NCBI GenBank assembly: GCA_001599595.1
Contig: BCHH01000002.1
Span: forward strand, 3,390,427-3,454,426
Source of the DNA: Beverwykella pulmonaria
Taxonomy: Eukaryota; Ascomycota; Dothideomycetes; Pleosporales; Melanommataceae
Length of the DNA stretch: 64,000 nucleotides
Direction: 5' to 3'
Translations under genes and position numbers: made by a program
Shown: in pieces, positions 32,381 through 44,946 of the stretch
Position numbering within the stretch: position 1 is the first letter of the stretch
How the letters are laid out: each line of letters starts with the position of its first letter
Notes under the pieces: generated by a model
The model's database searches: none
Told to the model about the DNA's origin: nothing
The model's input: the letters and a program-made list of their open reading frames with translations, nothing else

Positions 32381-34148
32381 GTCGAGCACCTCAAGGGGAT
32401 CAGAATTTGACACAGGTTAGGTACAGAGTATCTCTTGGCGAGGAAGAGCGAAAGAAGAGGATGGGTCAGAGATGAAATCTTTTCGTTGGATTTTGGAAAA
32501 TGACGAGACAGGTACGAGGCGTTGGTATATCAAGTCATCAAACCACAAAGCACCGACGTTCAAAAACCACTTAATTTGATGAACAAGCCGCCGATATATG
32601 TTAACGGGCTCGTCGAAGTAAGCTCAATCAAGTGCAGGCATGGTATATTGTGGGCCGACGCCGTTGCGGCACAGCTTTTTGGTTTCCAAATATATTTATG
32701 CGAGCACGATATCCATCCAATAAACGATTGCTGTTCTACTCTGGTAAATAGCAACTCTGCTACGCCTCAAGAAATTATAAGTGGCCATCGATAGGGGTTA
32801 CGAGGAAAACGCAAGCCATATGAAAACCGAAAAAGATCAAAGACAGGCGTTCTTTGAATCTTGATCATTAGTGGCATCATCCTCATGATTATGCAAGTTC
32901 AAGATATGAAAGACCAAGTCAGCAAAGCCGTTCGTGGGGGAAGTACCACTTCACTGATTCTTCGATACGAGCTTGCTCAACTTCTGTTGCGACTTTTGTT
33001 GTAATGTGAACCGTTATTTTCGCATATCATTGGCGCCTTCACTGCAATGGTGCAAATAAGCTGAGCCACGAACTCCCGTTTAGACGCCGTACTAGTACCG
33101 TGCCGTGCCGTACGGATGTGCATCCACCTAGGTAGCAGCATATGGTCGGGTGAAGCAAATATCTTGGTAAAAATTAAACAATAACGAACAGATCAATGTT
33201 GGGGATGTCTTTCTTTTTCAAGCTTCTCCATCTTCTTACTGGAGCTCGTCGATTAAATTCCTACTCCCGTGGATCCCCAAGTCCGAAGTCTCACCTTGAG
33301 GGCCACTTGGTCTGGCCTGCTCCATGAAAGGCAAGTTAGGTGTACGTGCACGTGACCTGGTTTCCTATCTTCGGTCATTAAGCTCGCTTATGTGGTTTCC
33401 AGTCACTCTGATTAAAGGCTTAGTACAACTACTGCGGTAACTCTTATTGTCTTAATTTCATATAAATGGTACAGAAATAGCTAATAAAGCTGCTAACGTA
33501 AAGGATAGGCGAGCGGCGCGGATGGACAAGTGTAAAAAGGGATTGATGATGGCAGTGAGCAGACTTCTGGTACTGACATCGGAAGAATAAGACTACAATC
33601 TGTCCTGTTCTCTTGGGTCGCTGACCCCTTTTGATGTCCCTCGTTCAGTCGGCAGCTTGGCTGGCGTTAAGCCTGCGCGAGACGAGTATCTTTTTACATC
33701 CGAAAACACACCAAAAACCCCCGTATTTAAAGCTAAATAACGCCATAACTAATAAAGAGAACTCTATGAAAACTTACTGTTAATATAAATAGGCTTTTGT
33801 TAAGGGAGCACTCAAAATGGGTTTGAAAACAGTCAAGTATGTAACAATTTTGCGAGATCTTTGCATTTTTCGGCCAAACCGAACTTTTATCTAAGATTGG
33901 GTTTCTTAGTTTTCTCCCCCTGCAAGAGTTGAAACTGGTTGACAATAATCGGTAGAGCGGTACTCGGCGCCACACCGTTTCTTGCCGAAGCCTATCCACG
34001 TTATCATTTGCCGAGCCCCGAACTTCACCCGACAACCTTCAGCCTCAATCACCACCTACGCCCGTCCTGAGTCGCCAACGTGCCCCACAGCGGCACCCAT
34101 GTCTCGACTTTCGTGATGTAAAGCGCGACTACTCTCACAGACCCACAC
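32381..34148. other. gene-free region between MFS and CLN3 genes
   Basis: About 1.8 kb between divergent starts. Most is AT-rich. A short GC-ish stretch (33960-34120) before CLN3 is probably its promoter/5' UTR. A minus-strand open frame at 33733-34035 begins with TTG and has no family pattern. ACGTGCACGTGACC at about 33343 is palindromic and could be a bHLH site. Confidence 0.4.
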
Positions 34149-35781
34149 ATGCCTCGTCTCCCCATGCCGGGCTCACCTTCTGCTTCGTGGGCGGTTTATC
34201 GCGCGCGCCTGAACGCTGTATTCGATGGCGCTGATCCTCGAGTATGCGCTGCTTTTTGGCTATTCGGTAAGTGCAGCCTGCTTTTGTTACTCAGTGTAGT
34301 TATTGTATTCCGCCGTGTACTAAATGTGCTTGCACTCTCTTATTACACACACCAAACCGCAAGATGTATACGCTCAGTCAATCCTCCCCATTTGCTGGTA
34401 GGCTTTGGTATAGTACAACAGAACACTCTGCTTACAGCTTGAATTCAGGCCTCATCAACAACGTCCTCTACGTCATCATCCTCTCAGCCGCCCTCGATCT
34501 AGTCGGACCCAGTGTTCCCAAAGGAGTAGTGCTGCTCGCCGATGTCATTCCGTCCTTTTTGACGAAGCTATGTGCACCGTACTTCATCCACAAAATACCC
34601 TATACCGTCAGAATTCCCATATTCGTCGCTCTATCGGCATGTGGTATGCTGATTATTGCTATCACGCCTCCTCTACAAGACTCGAGGTCTATTGGGATAA
34701 AGATGTCTGGCGTTATACTGGCAAGTCTCAGCAGTGGTGGTGGTGAACTCAGCTTCCTCGGCTTGACCCATTTTTATGGACACTTTGCGCTTGCCGCATG
34801 GGGGAGCGGGACGGGTGGTGCTGGTCTGATCGGTGCTGGAGCGTACGCCATTGCAACTACAACGCTGAAAATCAGTCCTCGAACTAGCTTACTGGCATTC
34901 TCATTCCTTCCCATCGTCATGATAATCAGCTTTTTCATCATCCTTCCACGCGAACCTTTACATGCGTCTTCCACTAAAGGTGCAGAGTATGAGGCCATTC
35001 AGGAGGATGAGCCTCAAGATCCAGATGGTGAGTTAATGGAAGAAAGCCAACTTCACGATCAGCTCGGAGAGCACGAGGGACTCTTATCTGCAGGCCCTTC
35101 TCCGTCTTATCCTTCCTCTGGCCATGGCGTAGCCCCGACCAGCAGTAGAGCTGTTCTTCGAGCATGGATGAGCTTCAAAGCCAACTTGAGACGCTCTAAA
35201 GGCCTGTTCTTTCCATAGTATGTGATGTCAATCCCCTCGCGCCAGCTCCTTCTGTTACTAATCAACGAAAAAGCATGCTTCCGCTCTTGCTCGTATATAT
35301 TGCAGAGTACACTATCAACCAAGGAGTAGCGCCCACCTTACTCTTCCCCCTCTCCTCTAGCCCGTTCGATGAGTATAGATCGTTCTATTCAACCTATGGT
35401 GCTATCTACCAGGTTGGCGTTTTCATCTCCCGCTCTTCCACTCCATTCATCAGAGTGCATCACCTCTACCTACCTTCTTTCTTTCAAATTGCCAATCTGG
35501 TCATCCTCACTCTTCACGCATTGTTCGACTTCCTTCCGAACTTCTACGTTGTTTGCATCATCATCTTCTGGGAAGGGCTTTTGGGCGGTCTTGTGTACGT
35601 AAGTACCTTTGCCGAAATCACAGACAATGTTCCAAAGCAAGACCGTGAGTTCAGCTTGGGCGCAACAAGCGTAAGCGACTCTGGAGGCATCTGTGTAGCT
35701 GGGTTTCTTGGTATGGCGTTCGAAGTCTGGTTATGTAAATGGCAGGTGGAACATGGGCGCAAGTATTGCAAGATGCAGTAG
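34149..35781 (+). CDS. BTN1: battenin / CLN3 homologue (Btn1)
   Basis: Vacuolar/lysosomal membrane protein, the fungal counterpart of CLN3, which is mutated in human Batten disease; it affects vacuolar pH and basic amino-acid balance. Three exons, 34149-34266, 34449-35217 and 35274-35781, give 464 residues. Introns of 182 and 56 bp have good GTAAGT/GTATGT donors, and the second has a perfect CTAAT branch. Conserved blocks: [87 protein letters not shown] and [18 protein letters not shown]. About ten hydrophobic spans, with an acidic cytosolic loop in the middle ([14 protein letters not shown]). The C-terminus ends KYCKMQ without an obvious prenyl box. Confidence 0.95.
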
Positions 35782-36279
35782 AGGTTCATTTATCACAAGT
35801 ATAGAACTCGAAATTCTCGGCTTTCTTCATTTTCATTGCTTTGTATACGAGCGCGGGGATGTGAGACGTGAACCTGGAGGTCGCGCCGTTGGCTCGCCAA
35901 GCCCAAATATAGATGCCATGAGCTGCCGCCGCAATTATGACAACACGATAATCACCTTCCTGCATCCCACTCACACTCACTGCCTTCTTGTACAAGTTTG
36001 TGGCGAAGGAGTTCTTTCGTCCGTACTCGAGATTACTCAAACGCTTGGTGGCGGTCCCTATGCAGCCATGCCGGGATCCTATCGACCTCCGACCCTCCGA
36101 CGAACTGGGTATCACGTTGCTCATTCTACTGGATAAGCTCGCTGCCCGCGCGCCCGACCTCGCTACCTTCAAACGGTGGCTCGTGAGCGCGCGGAAGGGT
36201 CGCCGTGTCGAACTTGGAGTGTCAAGGATGGAGCATTGTTTACAGCCTTAACATGTAATGGTGGCCATCAAGCTATTCT
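35782..36279. other. intergenic region after CLN3
   Basis: A minus-strand open frame (35786-36172) has a possible short hydrophobic stretch but no family pattern. I see no secure gene. Confidence 0.35.
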
Positions 36280-36770
36280 AGGGAGAGAATTAACTGGCAC
36301 GACGGATGTTGAAGAGACAGATTAAGATGAGGATGAGGAAAACGGAGTCGAGGACAAATTTGACGAAATGGATGTAGATGGGGATGTGGGAGACGAACAC
36401 GGGTATGAACAGGAACACGAAGAGACGGCGTCTTCTGCAGCTACACCTACTTCAGCCACAGGGTTTCTCGATATTCAAGCTCCCAAATTTCTAAGGATGT
36501 TCATGGTTAGCGCAGCTGTCACACAGACAAGACTCACCAAACCATAGAAGACCAAATCAATCGACTGGAAGACGTATATGTAAGGAAGGCCAGAGGACCC
36601 ATGAGAGCTTCGAGGATGGTCTGAGGAGCATGGGTTTTTCTCTCGAAAGATGGAGGGCGTGAACGGACTGGAGAGGTCGATCAAAGGGACAAGCTGAAGC
36701 AAAAATGTACCGAAAGGCTCGTGCAGATGCTGCACAGCTGAACGACGTTGAAGATGGGTAGGTCCCGGGG
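36280..36770 (+). pseudogene. decayed coding stretch, frames interrupted
   Basis: Protein-like text in several short frames: an acidic run (DEDEENGVEDKFDEMDVDGDVGDEHG, ending ATPTSATGFLDIQAPKFLRMF), then INRLEDVYVRKARGP, then SFEDGLRSMGFSLERWRA, then QAEAKMYRKARADAAQLNDVEDG. Stops and frame changes separate them and no set of introns joins them cleanly. It resembles the remains of one hydrophilic protein, or real exons I cannot resolve. No domain recognised. Confidence 0.25.
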
Positions 36771-37409
36771 GCCGATGTTCATAACGTTACGAAAGTAGCG
36801 CTTAGGGTGTGTGAGCCATTGCCTCATACTTTATAGCCTTGCTAACTTTTTGACCTTCAGATCGCATCTTCAGGACTGTTATAAACTACACTGGATTACA
36901 ATACGTTCATCTCGGCTTCAGCTCGGGCTCGAGCTCAGACTTGTATGAGGAGGAACAGCTATTATAGGCGTTGTTTTGGGTGGGTGCGAACATGGACTGT
37001 TGGCCAGGTGCATGTGTGAGCATCCCTGTTTGCAACTGTGCTAGGATGCTACTGCCCCCTTGGTAGTTATAATACTGTTTGTAGTTTTCAATTGACTGTT
37101 CTGGCCCACTGCTAGAACTAAGTGACGCATTACTTAAAGTTCAACTTCTATAGACTTGTTCGGTATCTCAGCAGGCACTATGGACTGGGATGGCTTCATT
37201 CAAGCAAATGCTGTTAGTTGCGGTAGGTATTCGTTTAGCATATTCTGGGTATGAGGAGCATTGTTGAACCAGCGTAGCATTGATCCTAAATACCGATGAG
37301 ATAAACAGAGCAGGTTGAATTTTTCACTCATCATCTAGAATACACAATCCCCATTTCCGCCCCTCCTCTACCAAATCCGCGATATATCAGACACACGCGA
37401 GTTGTATAT
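36771..37409. other. intergenic region before OSCP gene
   Basis: AT-rich, no coding pattern. It includes the 3' UTR of the minus-strand OSCP gene at its right end. Confidence 0.4.
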
Positions 37410-38268
37410 TTACAATGAGTCCTTGAGCAGCTTGTTCATCTTGGACATCTTGGAGGAGACGGACAGATCGATGGTGCGGTCGCCAATCTCGACGATTAGG
37501 CCGCCCTTGATTTCCGGGTTGACCTTGGGAACGACCTTGAGTCTCTGGCCCTGTCCGACGTATTGGGATTTGCTCACGGCGGATTCGAGGCGTGAAAGAG
37601 TGCGGTTATCGAGGGGCTGATCGGTTCATTAGCAGGTGTCCACACGTACGTCCTTAGAGAATTTCAACGCACCTGAGCGCTCGTAACCGTCAATTCGACC
37701 TCTCCCCGGGCAGCACCCATCAGAATGCCAAATTTCTCAACTACACCGGCCAAAACACCTAGTCTGTTGTTGTCGGCAAGCGTTTTCAGGAACTGCTTCA
37801 CGGTGCCGGCCTTGTCATTTCCGCCGAGGTGCTTCTCGAGCTCCGCAATGATTTGGCTCTTATCCGAGGCAGTGAGGGATGGTGCGGAGAGGATAGAGGC
37901 AAGTTTCGGGTCCTTTTTGAAGACTGAGGAGAGCGACTCGAGGGAGCGGGCGGTGGGTTCGAGAGCGGAGGTCTTCGCAGCGGCCGTGTACTAGGAGGGG
38001 GAAAATTGTTAGCTTTGCGCCTTTATCCCTAATTGAATGGCCCCGCATCGCCCCGCCATCGTAGAAACTGAAATTGAAGTAGAGAGAGCCGTACCAGAGC
38101 GCTGGCATATGTTCCGTCCAGGCCAAACAGCGCAACCGGCGGCTTCGTCGCGGCGCTGCTCGGTGCTGCGGCTGCTGCGTAGCCCCGGGTAGCCGCGAGA
38201 CGGGCAGCAATTGGGCCGTGAGGGACACCAGCTCGGAGAGCGGTGCTGAAAGCCCGGCTGATGTACAT
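37410..38268 (-). CDS. ATP5: ATP synthase subunit 5 (OSCP)
   Basis: Oligomycin-sensitivity-conferring protein, the cap that ties the F1 head to the peripheral stalk of mitochondrial ATP synthase. Three exons, 38268-38095, 37990-37673 and 37616-37410, give 232 residues, the family length. The N-terminus MYISRAFSTALRAGVPHGPIAARLAATRGYA is a clear mitochondrial presequence. Conserved parts: PPVALFGLDGTYASALYTAA, the LESLSSVFKKDPKLASIL segment, ADNNRLGVLAGVVEKFGILM, and the C-terminal VNPEIKGGLIVEIGDRTIDLSVSSKMSKMNKLL. Introns are 104 and 56 bp with CTAAC-type branch points. Confidence 0.96.
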
Positions 38269-38695
38269 TTTGGGCGGAGAGGAGATGATTTGCTGATGGT
38301 GGAGCTTCGGGAGTGTGATGGTCTGGCGGATGGGGTTGTTTCTCAACTTCGTGATCATAAGCTTGGCAGAGCTAGTCAGAAAGCGGCTCAAGCTCTTCGA
38401 CCTCAGATTTCACCACTCCCAACGTCAACATCAATCTCATTTCAACATTGTTCTCGAGAAATATAGAACGCTGGATTTTAATTGAATAGGATGCGTCATG
38501 ATGGCCCTTGGGAATCCTCATATTCGAAGGTTTAAAGGAGGCTTGCCATTGCGATAATGCCTTGCTTTCATCATTTTGACTTTCAATCTAAATTCCATCA
38601 TACGTCGCTACCCTTACTATCGACTCGTTACTCAATGTTATGGGATGAACCATGCTGTTATGGCATGTCAATCTCTTCTCTAGAAGGCCTTTAAG

Positions 38696-38962
38696 ATGTC
38701 TTCCGATCAACACTATGATGGAGCACGACTTAACCAAACTGACAGTTACGCGAGACCAAACAGTCAATTATCCATCTTCATTTTGTTTTGAAACCACTCT
38801 GGTCCTTTCATTAGCAGCCGCGACAAGGCCGGAGCGACTAGATACTCGAGGTTCATCGATATGGACGACGAACAGATCCGGAGGGAAGACCTCAAGCGCG
38901 CTGTAGCTGAGGCATTTGCGCTTTTCAAGAGGGGCCGTCGCGGACTGACAGGACATCTTTGA
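38696..38962 (+). CDS. possible small two-exon gene (frame problem)
   Basis: The text MSSDQHYDGARLNQTDS (from 38696) and, further on, RDKAGATRYSRFIDMDDEQI...REDLKRAVAEAFALFKRGRRG (to a TGA at 38962) both look like real protein and seem to belong together. An acceptor CATTAG sits before the second piece. Phases do not match: the available donors leave one base where two are needed. Either a base is missing, the donor is unusual, or the gene is decayed. No function recognised; the second part is a charged helix. Confidence 0.3.
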
Positions 38963-39732
38963 CTCTTAGTTTCGACAACATTCCTCGGACTACTCCAAAA
39001 TATATGGTGTAAGAATGGGAATTTCCCTAGTTTCCTTTCTGCAATATATATATATTTGATATCTTCCTCCTCGATAGCGCACTCTTTTTCTACACTGACA
39101 ACGCATCTACGCCGAATATTAGTTGGGGAACATTCGGAATCCCTGGCGGGCTAAAGCTTATGGGCAGCATCGGAATCTATTGGCTGCATATTTATTGCGG
39201 TATAGGAGGTGTTTGGCTTGCAAGGTTTTTTCGACGTCGGAAGGCTTGGGGATTTGGATTACTTTAGACGCTGGGAGGATTTTACGAGCATCTATCCGGG
39301 TTATCCTGCTCCATGTAGATCCGAGGGAATCTTTACTGGCGCGTTCTCGGCGGGTTGTGTAGTTGACATGTAGATCTGCATTCGTTCAGACATGAAAATG
39401 GTTCTGCATACGAAGAATATTCACAAAATATTTGAGTGTAATGGTAAACTGATCGTGAAACGAGGTGACCGATGAGAACAGCGGGCTAGAAGATGTGATA
39501 ACCAGCACTCGTTTGTTCTCCAAACGAACGATTCTCCGACAAATCAGGTTCACGCAGCAATTGAGCATCACAAACTAATAAGAACCCATAATTCATAGCC
39601 GTCGTGGTATCTAGAGAAGCGGCATGATGATGCCAGGTTCATTCAGAGCACTGAGACTATGCAGACCAGACACATGAATAAACTCCCATTTTGACCCGAC
39701 CAATGCACCGAAGAATCGTCGAAGACCGCCCT
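38963..39732. other. intergenic region before RPS8 stop
   Basis: No recognised gene. A plus-strand open frame (39123-39362) lacks family pattern and splice support. Confidence 0.4.
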
Positions 39733-40440
39733 CTACTTCCTGAGGAGACGCTGGTAGAAGGCGAGCTCCTCACCCTCGAGGACATATCCATCACAACGGC
39801 CGCTCTGGCCGGGCCTGGAAGAGACCACGGCGAAAAGACGACCAGCCTCAAACTGCTTCTCCAAAGCACTCTCAACTTTACCAGACACCTTCAGACGCTC
39901 GGCCTGCTTTGTCTCGACACTCTTGGACTTTTTCTTCTCCTCCTCTTTCTCGCCGGCCTTGGCTTGCCTCCTACGTCCCAGAGAGAGACCGTAGTGGGCC
40001 TCGAACCATTGTCGGAAGGGGGCGGCGTCGATCTGGACGACGGCAGACTTGGTGAGGGAGTTCGTGCGGACGAGCTCGTTGTTGGAAGGATGGTAGACGA
40101 CACCGATCACGCGGACCTTCTTGGCGATGCCCTCAGATCCCCATGAGAAGTTGCCGGAATCGAGACGCAGGGCGCGGAATTTGCGGTTGCCCCCACGGGT
40201 GCGGACAAGATGGATACGCTTAGCGCCAATACGAGTATTGGCAGGCTGGCGACCCTTCTCGAAAGCCCTAAAGCCATGTTAGACATGACAGTAGAAGCGA
40301 TCGGTTTATGCATACCTCTTCTTGCGGTAGTATGCTCTCTTCGCGCCGGAGGCGGAACGTTTGTGACGGGAGTCGCGTGAGATACTGCAGGTGGTCAGTC
40401 ATTGAAGCCAGAGGTGATGGGAGAGTGCAGGATACCCCAT
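39733..40440 (-). CDS. RPS8: 40S ribosomal protein S8
   Basis: Component of the small ribosomal subunit. Three exons, 40440-40436, 40384-40316 and 40267-39733, give 202 residues. The first exon holds only ATG GG, a tiny first exon typical of fungal ribosomal protein genes. Introns are 51 and 48 bp. The protein reads MGISRDSRHKRSASGAKRAYYRKKR, AFEKGRQPANTRIGAKRIHLVRTRGGNRKFRALRLD, GNFSWGSEGIAKKVRVIGVVYHPSNNELVRTNSLTKSAVVQID and FRQWFEAHYGLSLGRRR, all diagnostic of eS8. The lysine/glutamate insert (AGEKEEEKKKSKSVETKQ) is usual. The C-terminus ends FYQRLLRK. Confidence 0.97.
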
Positions 40441-42947
40441 GATTGCGTTTGGTCAGAAGACTATTTACCATGAATCGGATTAGCATTTGCTCCACCAGCA
40501 GGTTGCGATAAGCCGAGACCAAAATTGTCTGCACAAAGAACTGCCAGCGCAATATTCCCAACCCTCCATTGTCCGGCCGCGAGGCTAGCAGGAAGATGAA
40601 GAAGCGTATCGTATCTCTTCAGCGTCGAAGCTGCCTTCGGTGGGTGGTCGTTGGTGGAGGAGGGAAAATTTGCGGCGGATCTCTGGCTAGTAGGTCTGGC
40701 CTATTGCTGTGTGAGAGAGTATTAGCAGGCAGGCTTACCTTTCTATCGAGTCCTCCGTCGCAGTCTGTCGTTGTCGGAGATGGGGTTGTCGAAAAGATTG
40801 AGGTTGCTCTTAGGTCAAAATTCCCAGGTGTGCCTCGCTTATTTGAGAAATTCGCGCTAGTCCGCTCTTAGCGCTAGCACGTGCCCACTGCGAGAGGAGG
40901 CTGCACGGAAAAGTCTGGCCATCCTCATCACACACTTTTGCTTGCATCAACAATTCAACATCACCTGTGTGCTTGTCTATGATTCTCCCATGATATAGCC
41001 CGTTCAAACCTCCGTTCGCTTTCGTCCGTCCCTAGTACGTGCCCATGTGTGCAGCACAATTGCATCGGGCATGGCACTCCTGTAGTCTCGTTGTACAACC
41101 GCATCGTCAGTCATCTCCAGGCATCTTCACAGTCCTCTTGATCTTTTTTGACCTGTGCCGCGCGGTCTTCCGGGAACACGGCACTCACTTATAGCCGGAC
41201 TTCGTGGGAGTCAAACTCGGCAAGTGGTGTTATATTCATCCATCCCAGCACTCTACTTCGAACATAATCAAAAGTGCCAGCCGAGTTGACAATACGAAGT
41301 TAGGCAATAAGTGTTCTCTTCGTTGCCCTCGGTGGCACTGGATGCTCTGCGCTTATCCCCAAACCGGTAAATCTTCTTGCAACACCGTTTGTTTTGCAGT
41401 TTGTAGGACTTGTGCATTATGGTATCGTATTGGTCGGATATATTGTCGTACCCCAATGCAGCTCTGCCACGAGGGCAGCGGTGTTCCGTTTTGACGCTGA
41501 GCATGGGTTTGTTTCCAGCAGCAATAGTTAGTTGCGACAAATCCTTACAATGATCTACACTTTGCACAAGCAAAAACAATTAAAGCGTCCATTGCCTCGC
41601 GAACCCGTCCTGTCTCACCGAAATCGCTACATCAACAAATATGACCTGCCGAGGGCATGCGATTCAATGACACCTCGCGTAAACTAAGTACTCTTGCCGT
41701 TGTATCGGTAACTTGAGGATCAATGAGCAGTGTCATTTCAGGACCAAGAGCCAAGTTAAAGCCAGAAGGATTCATCATGAGGCTGATCTTTCCAAGCCGC
41801 CTTCTGGAAGTAAGGTAGCTCTATCATGTGGACGATCAATTGCCTAGGGATGCGACGTTCCATTTGGAATCCAGCCAAGTAATGCAGCGAACAATGCGGG
41901 GCTTCCTTGACGAACTGTATACCGAACTGGGGGCGATAAAACAACCGGCACCACGTGCACATCCTCAAGGATTCTCCAGCGGTTAACGTGTATGAGGTAT
42001 GGCGTTGGGACGTGGAGTGGATATTATTGGTGGGAAGGGTACCGGTTGAATGTACCTTTTCGACTATCCTTGTATCGGACCGGAACGCCGTCCACCACAC
42101 AACCTTGAAGAGAAGCCACGTTAATGTGTGTTGGAACAGCCTCATAATTCAACAAAAGATTGAACATCGTCAAACCTACATGGAACGATTTTTTTTTTTT
42201 TTCAAGCCATACGCAAAGAAGGCTGATCAGGAGTTGGGAAGTGCCCCGCACCTTCAATCAGTGGGTGGTGCAATCGTTCGACATGTCATATATAAGACAG
42301 TCACACGTAGGATAAGCTTCGTCTTTTTGCCGTCATTGCGCACCTCTCGGTCGGACCTGGGCCTTGGCCCTTTGCAAACCTTGCTCCTTCTCACCCGATC
42401 CTTTGTAACTTTCTCCAGTTATCCGCCGCTCTAGACTGCTGCTTTGGTCCAACGTGTTGGCTTTCGCAGCTTACGATATTCCACAGGGGTGGGGAGATCG
42501 CTAAATTCCCCGCAAAGAGGCCGGTCTCTGGTAAACATCCAGCGGACGTATCACCGAAGGATCTTCTTCGCCCATTCCATTTATCCCATGCAACAATCGA
42601 TGATGGCGGCACTCCGCACTCGGCAATGATCCCAATCGGCAGGGCCGCCTCTCAAAGTCTAATGCCAACCTTAATCAAGAGCAATTTAAGTAATTTCTAT
42701 ATAACACTTCTCGAGTTCCTCGCAGCCATCAGCCGCGAGATTCTTGATTGCGGCGGGAGGAGGGATACGGAGAATTCTCGTCTCACTCTGTTTGATTGCT
42801 CGTCCTATGGCTGAGCAGCATCTGGGCAATCGGTACTGTTCACCGTGGCGCCTCTTTTAACCATCTGTAAGAGTGCCTATTTTCCTCATTCTTCATGTCG
42901 ACCTTCGTCATCGCTCGCGCCCATTCAGTTTCGCCTCCTGTCTCACC
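40441..42947. other. 2.5-kb gene-free region between RPS8 and the wall protein
   Basis: Divergent promoters of RPS8 (-) and the GPI-type protein (+) at the two ends. Short open frames on both strands shadow each other and show no families. A 14-base T run sits at about 42190-42203. Otherwise I see nothing. Confidence 0.4.
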
Positions 42948-44668
42948 ATGTCACCCACCCGTTGTAAGAATGGTGGATCGGGTCCTGTACTCTTCTTCTG
43001 TCAAATATTATGCATATATTCAACATGGATTCGGGCTGCTACAGCTCTGCCCCAAGAAGGTCTGCGCCTTTTCCAGGGTTTCATATACATTTACCTCTCT
43101 TATCTTCCTTCAGCTTACGTGTATTCACAGGATCCGAGAGCAATGCACCGATAGCATTATCAACTGCGACGTTCGGTCTGTTACCAAGTACGCGCCGTAC
43201 AGCCTCGTAATGGAAGTATCGGAAACTGATCTTGTCTTCAGTTACTGGCCTCATACCATCAGCGTCTGTTCCGCCTGCGCCGTCCGGACTGATACCATCA
43301 CAATCTCGCGGTTTTGGATTGATACCATCGCAAGCACCTCCCGCTGGCCCAACACCCTCGGCACCCATTGCTCCAGGTCCAGTGCCTTCTGGACTACTAC
43401 CCGCGCCTGTTGACCCAGAATCAACACCACCCGGCCCAGTCCTATCTCCATCCATCGTTCCTGAGCCCTCACCGTCAAACCTAATCCCATCAGCAACTAT
43501 TACCCTAGCACCAATACCATCCGCATCTGATATCAACCTCATCCCATCATTAACTGTCAGCCTAATACCCTCAGTACAGCCACCATTATTCCCGCCCGAC
43601 ACCGCGTCCCATGGAGTTGGTACCTCCATGGCCTCAACTGACGAAGGACTACGACCCATACCCGCACCAACAAATTCACCAGGTGACCCTAACGGGCACA
43701 ACGAGATCAGCGAGCCGAACTTCACTGCAACAGGGCCATGTCGGGGTTGCTCTCCCGTCGTCGAGATCTCGAAAACAGGCTTCTTCGACTGGCCGTCAAC
43801 CCCCATCGCTGACCATGCGGGGACATCGGCTGCTGCCGTTCCGTCAAAAGCTACGATTACCGCCGGCCCGTCGGAGGTTGTTATTAGCAAGGAGCCCACA
43901 GGCAGTAATTGGATTATTGGGGGCTCGACGACTGTATCAGCAGGCCAGACGGTGATCATAGACAACACGCCCGTAGTCATCCAAACAAGCAATGGCGCCA
44001 CAGAAGTGGTGATAGGTACTTCTACCGCAACGCTACAACCCGAGTCCCAGATAACGGCGCCTCCATTCCTCGCGCCCCTCGTTCTTGGAAGCCAGACCCT
44101 CACCGCGAACTCCCAATCCCAATACTTGATCGGTAGCCAGACGCTCGTGCCCGGCGGCCCAGCTATCACGGTCGACGGGACCACGCTTTCTCTTCTCCCC
44201 TCAGCCACCGCGCTGGTCGTGAACGGCGTGACAACAACGATAACACAGCCATCTTTCGACATGGTGTACACGTCTACGCTCCAGCCCCTCCTCACGCTCT
44301 TCGACCACGTCTTCACCGCCGAACGCGCAGGGTGGTACATTTTGGGGCCCGGAACCACACTCGTGCCTGGCGGATCACCGATCACGGTTTCGGGCACGGT
44401 ACTTAGTCTTGAGCCCCGTGGGACTGCAGTGATAGTCCAGGGTAGCACAAGTAGCATGGCGCCGCAGACAACAGTCGTCACTTTGACGAGAGGTGGTGGG
44501 TTTGCGGGACCACAGAACTCGTACTCTTACTCAGGTGGGGTCCCCGGAGCGACGGGAAAGCTTCCTGCGTTGAGCGCGGGGACGGTCGCAGTTGTGGGTG
44601 GGGGGTGGTTGGAGGGCGTGTTTTTGTTGGGGATGCTGGGGATTGGGTGGTTGGCGATTTGGTTGTAA
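42948..44668 (+). CDS. secreted repeat protein, probable GPI-anchored wall protein
   Basis: Three exons, 42948-43059, 43131-43187 and 43242-44668, give about 531 residues. The first exon encodes a signal-peptide-like start (GPVLFFCQILCIYSTWIRAATA then LPQ). Exon 1 could instead end at 43077, adding six residues; both donors (GTCTGC, GTTTCA) are weak. Next is a Pro/Ser-rich segment with repeated GLIPS/NLIPS words (about residues 60-170). The second half has copies of a beta-strand motif such as GSQTLVPGGPAITVDGTTLSLLPSATALVV and GPGTTLVPGGSPITVSGTVLSLEPRGTAVIV, seen in many ascomycete surface proteins. A Ser/Gly-rich stretch and a hydrophobic end (WLEGVFLLGMLGIGWLAIWL) fit a GPI signal. Likely in the wall or plasma membrane; role unknown. 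Confidence 0.75.
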
Positions 44669-44946
44669 AGAGGCGGCAGTTCATGTGATGATGTATATGT
44701 ATTATGACACGGTGATACCCATCGTTATGTTTATTATTATTATCTGTAGGGGAGTTTCGGATGGGTTAAGGGTTGCATAACTTGGTCAATAAGTATACAC
44801 GGGAAGTAAGCATATCGTAGCTATTTTGGTAGCCTTTTCTATATCGTTGGCTGTGCAATCATCTGAAGAAAAGAGTCTCATACGCCTGGAAATGCACTGC
44901 CAGTCTTTTAGACGCCAAAACCATCATGCAAAGCTCTTTCTTACCG

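Noticed and set aside
43081..44481. 466-codon minus-strand open frame over the wall-protein gene
   Set aside because: It is the antisense shadow of the Pro/Ser/Gly repeat gene. The plus strand has a signal peptide, splice sites and a GPI-like end; the minus frame has none.
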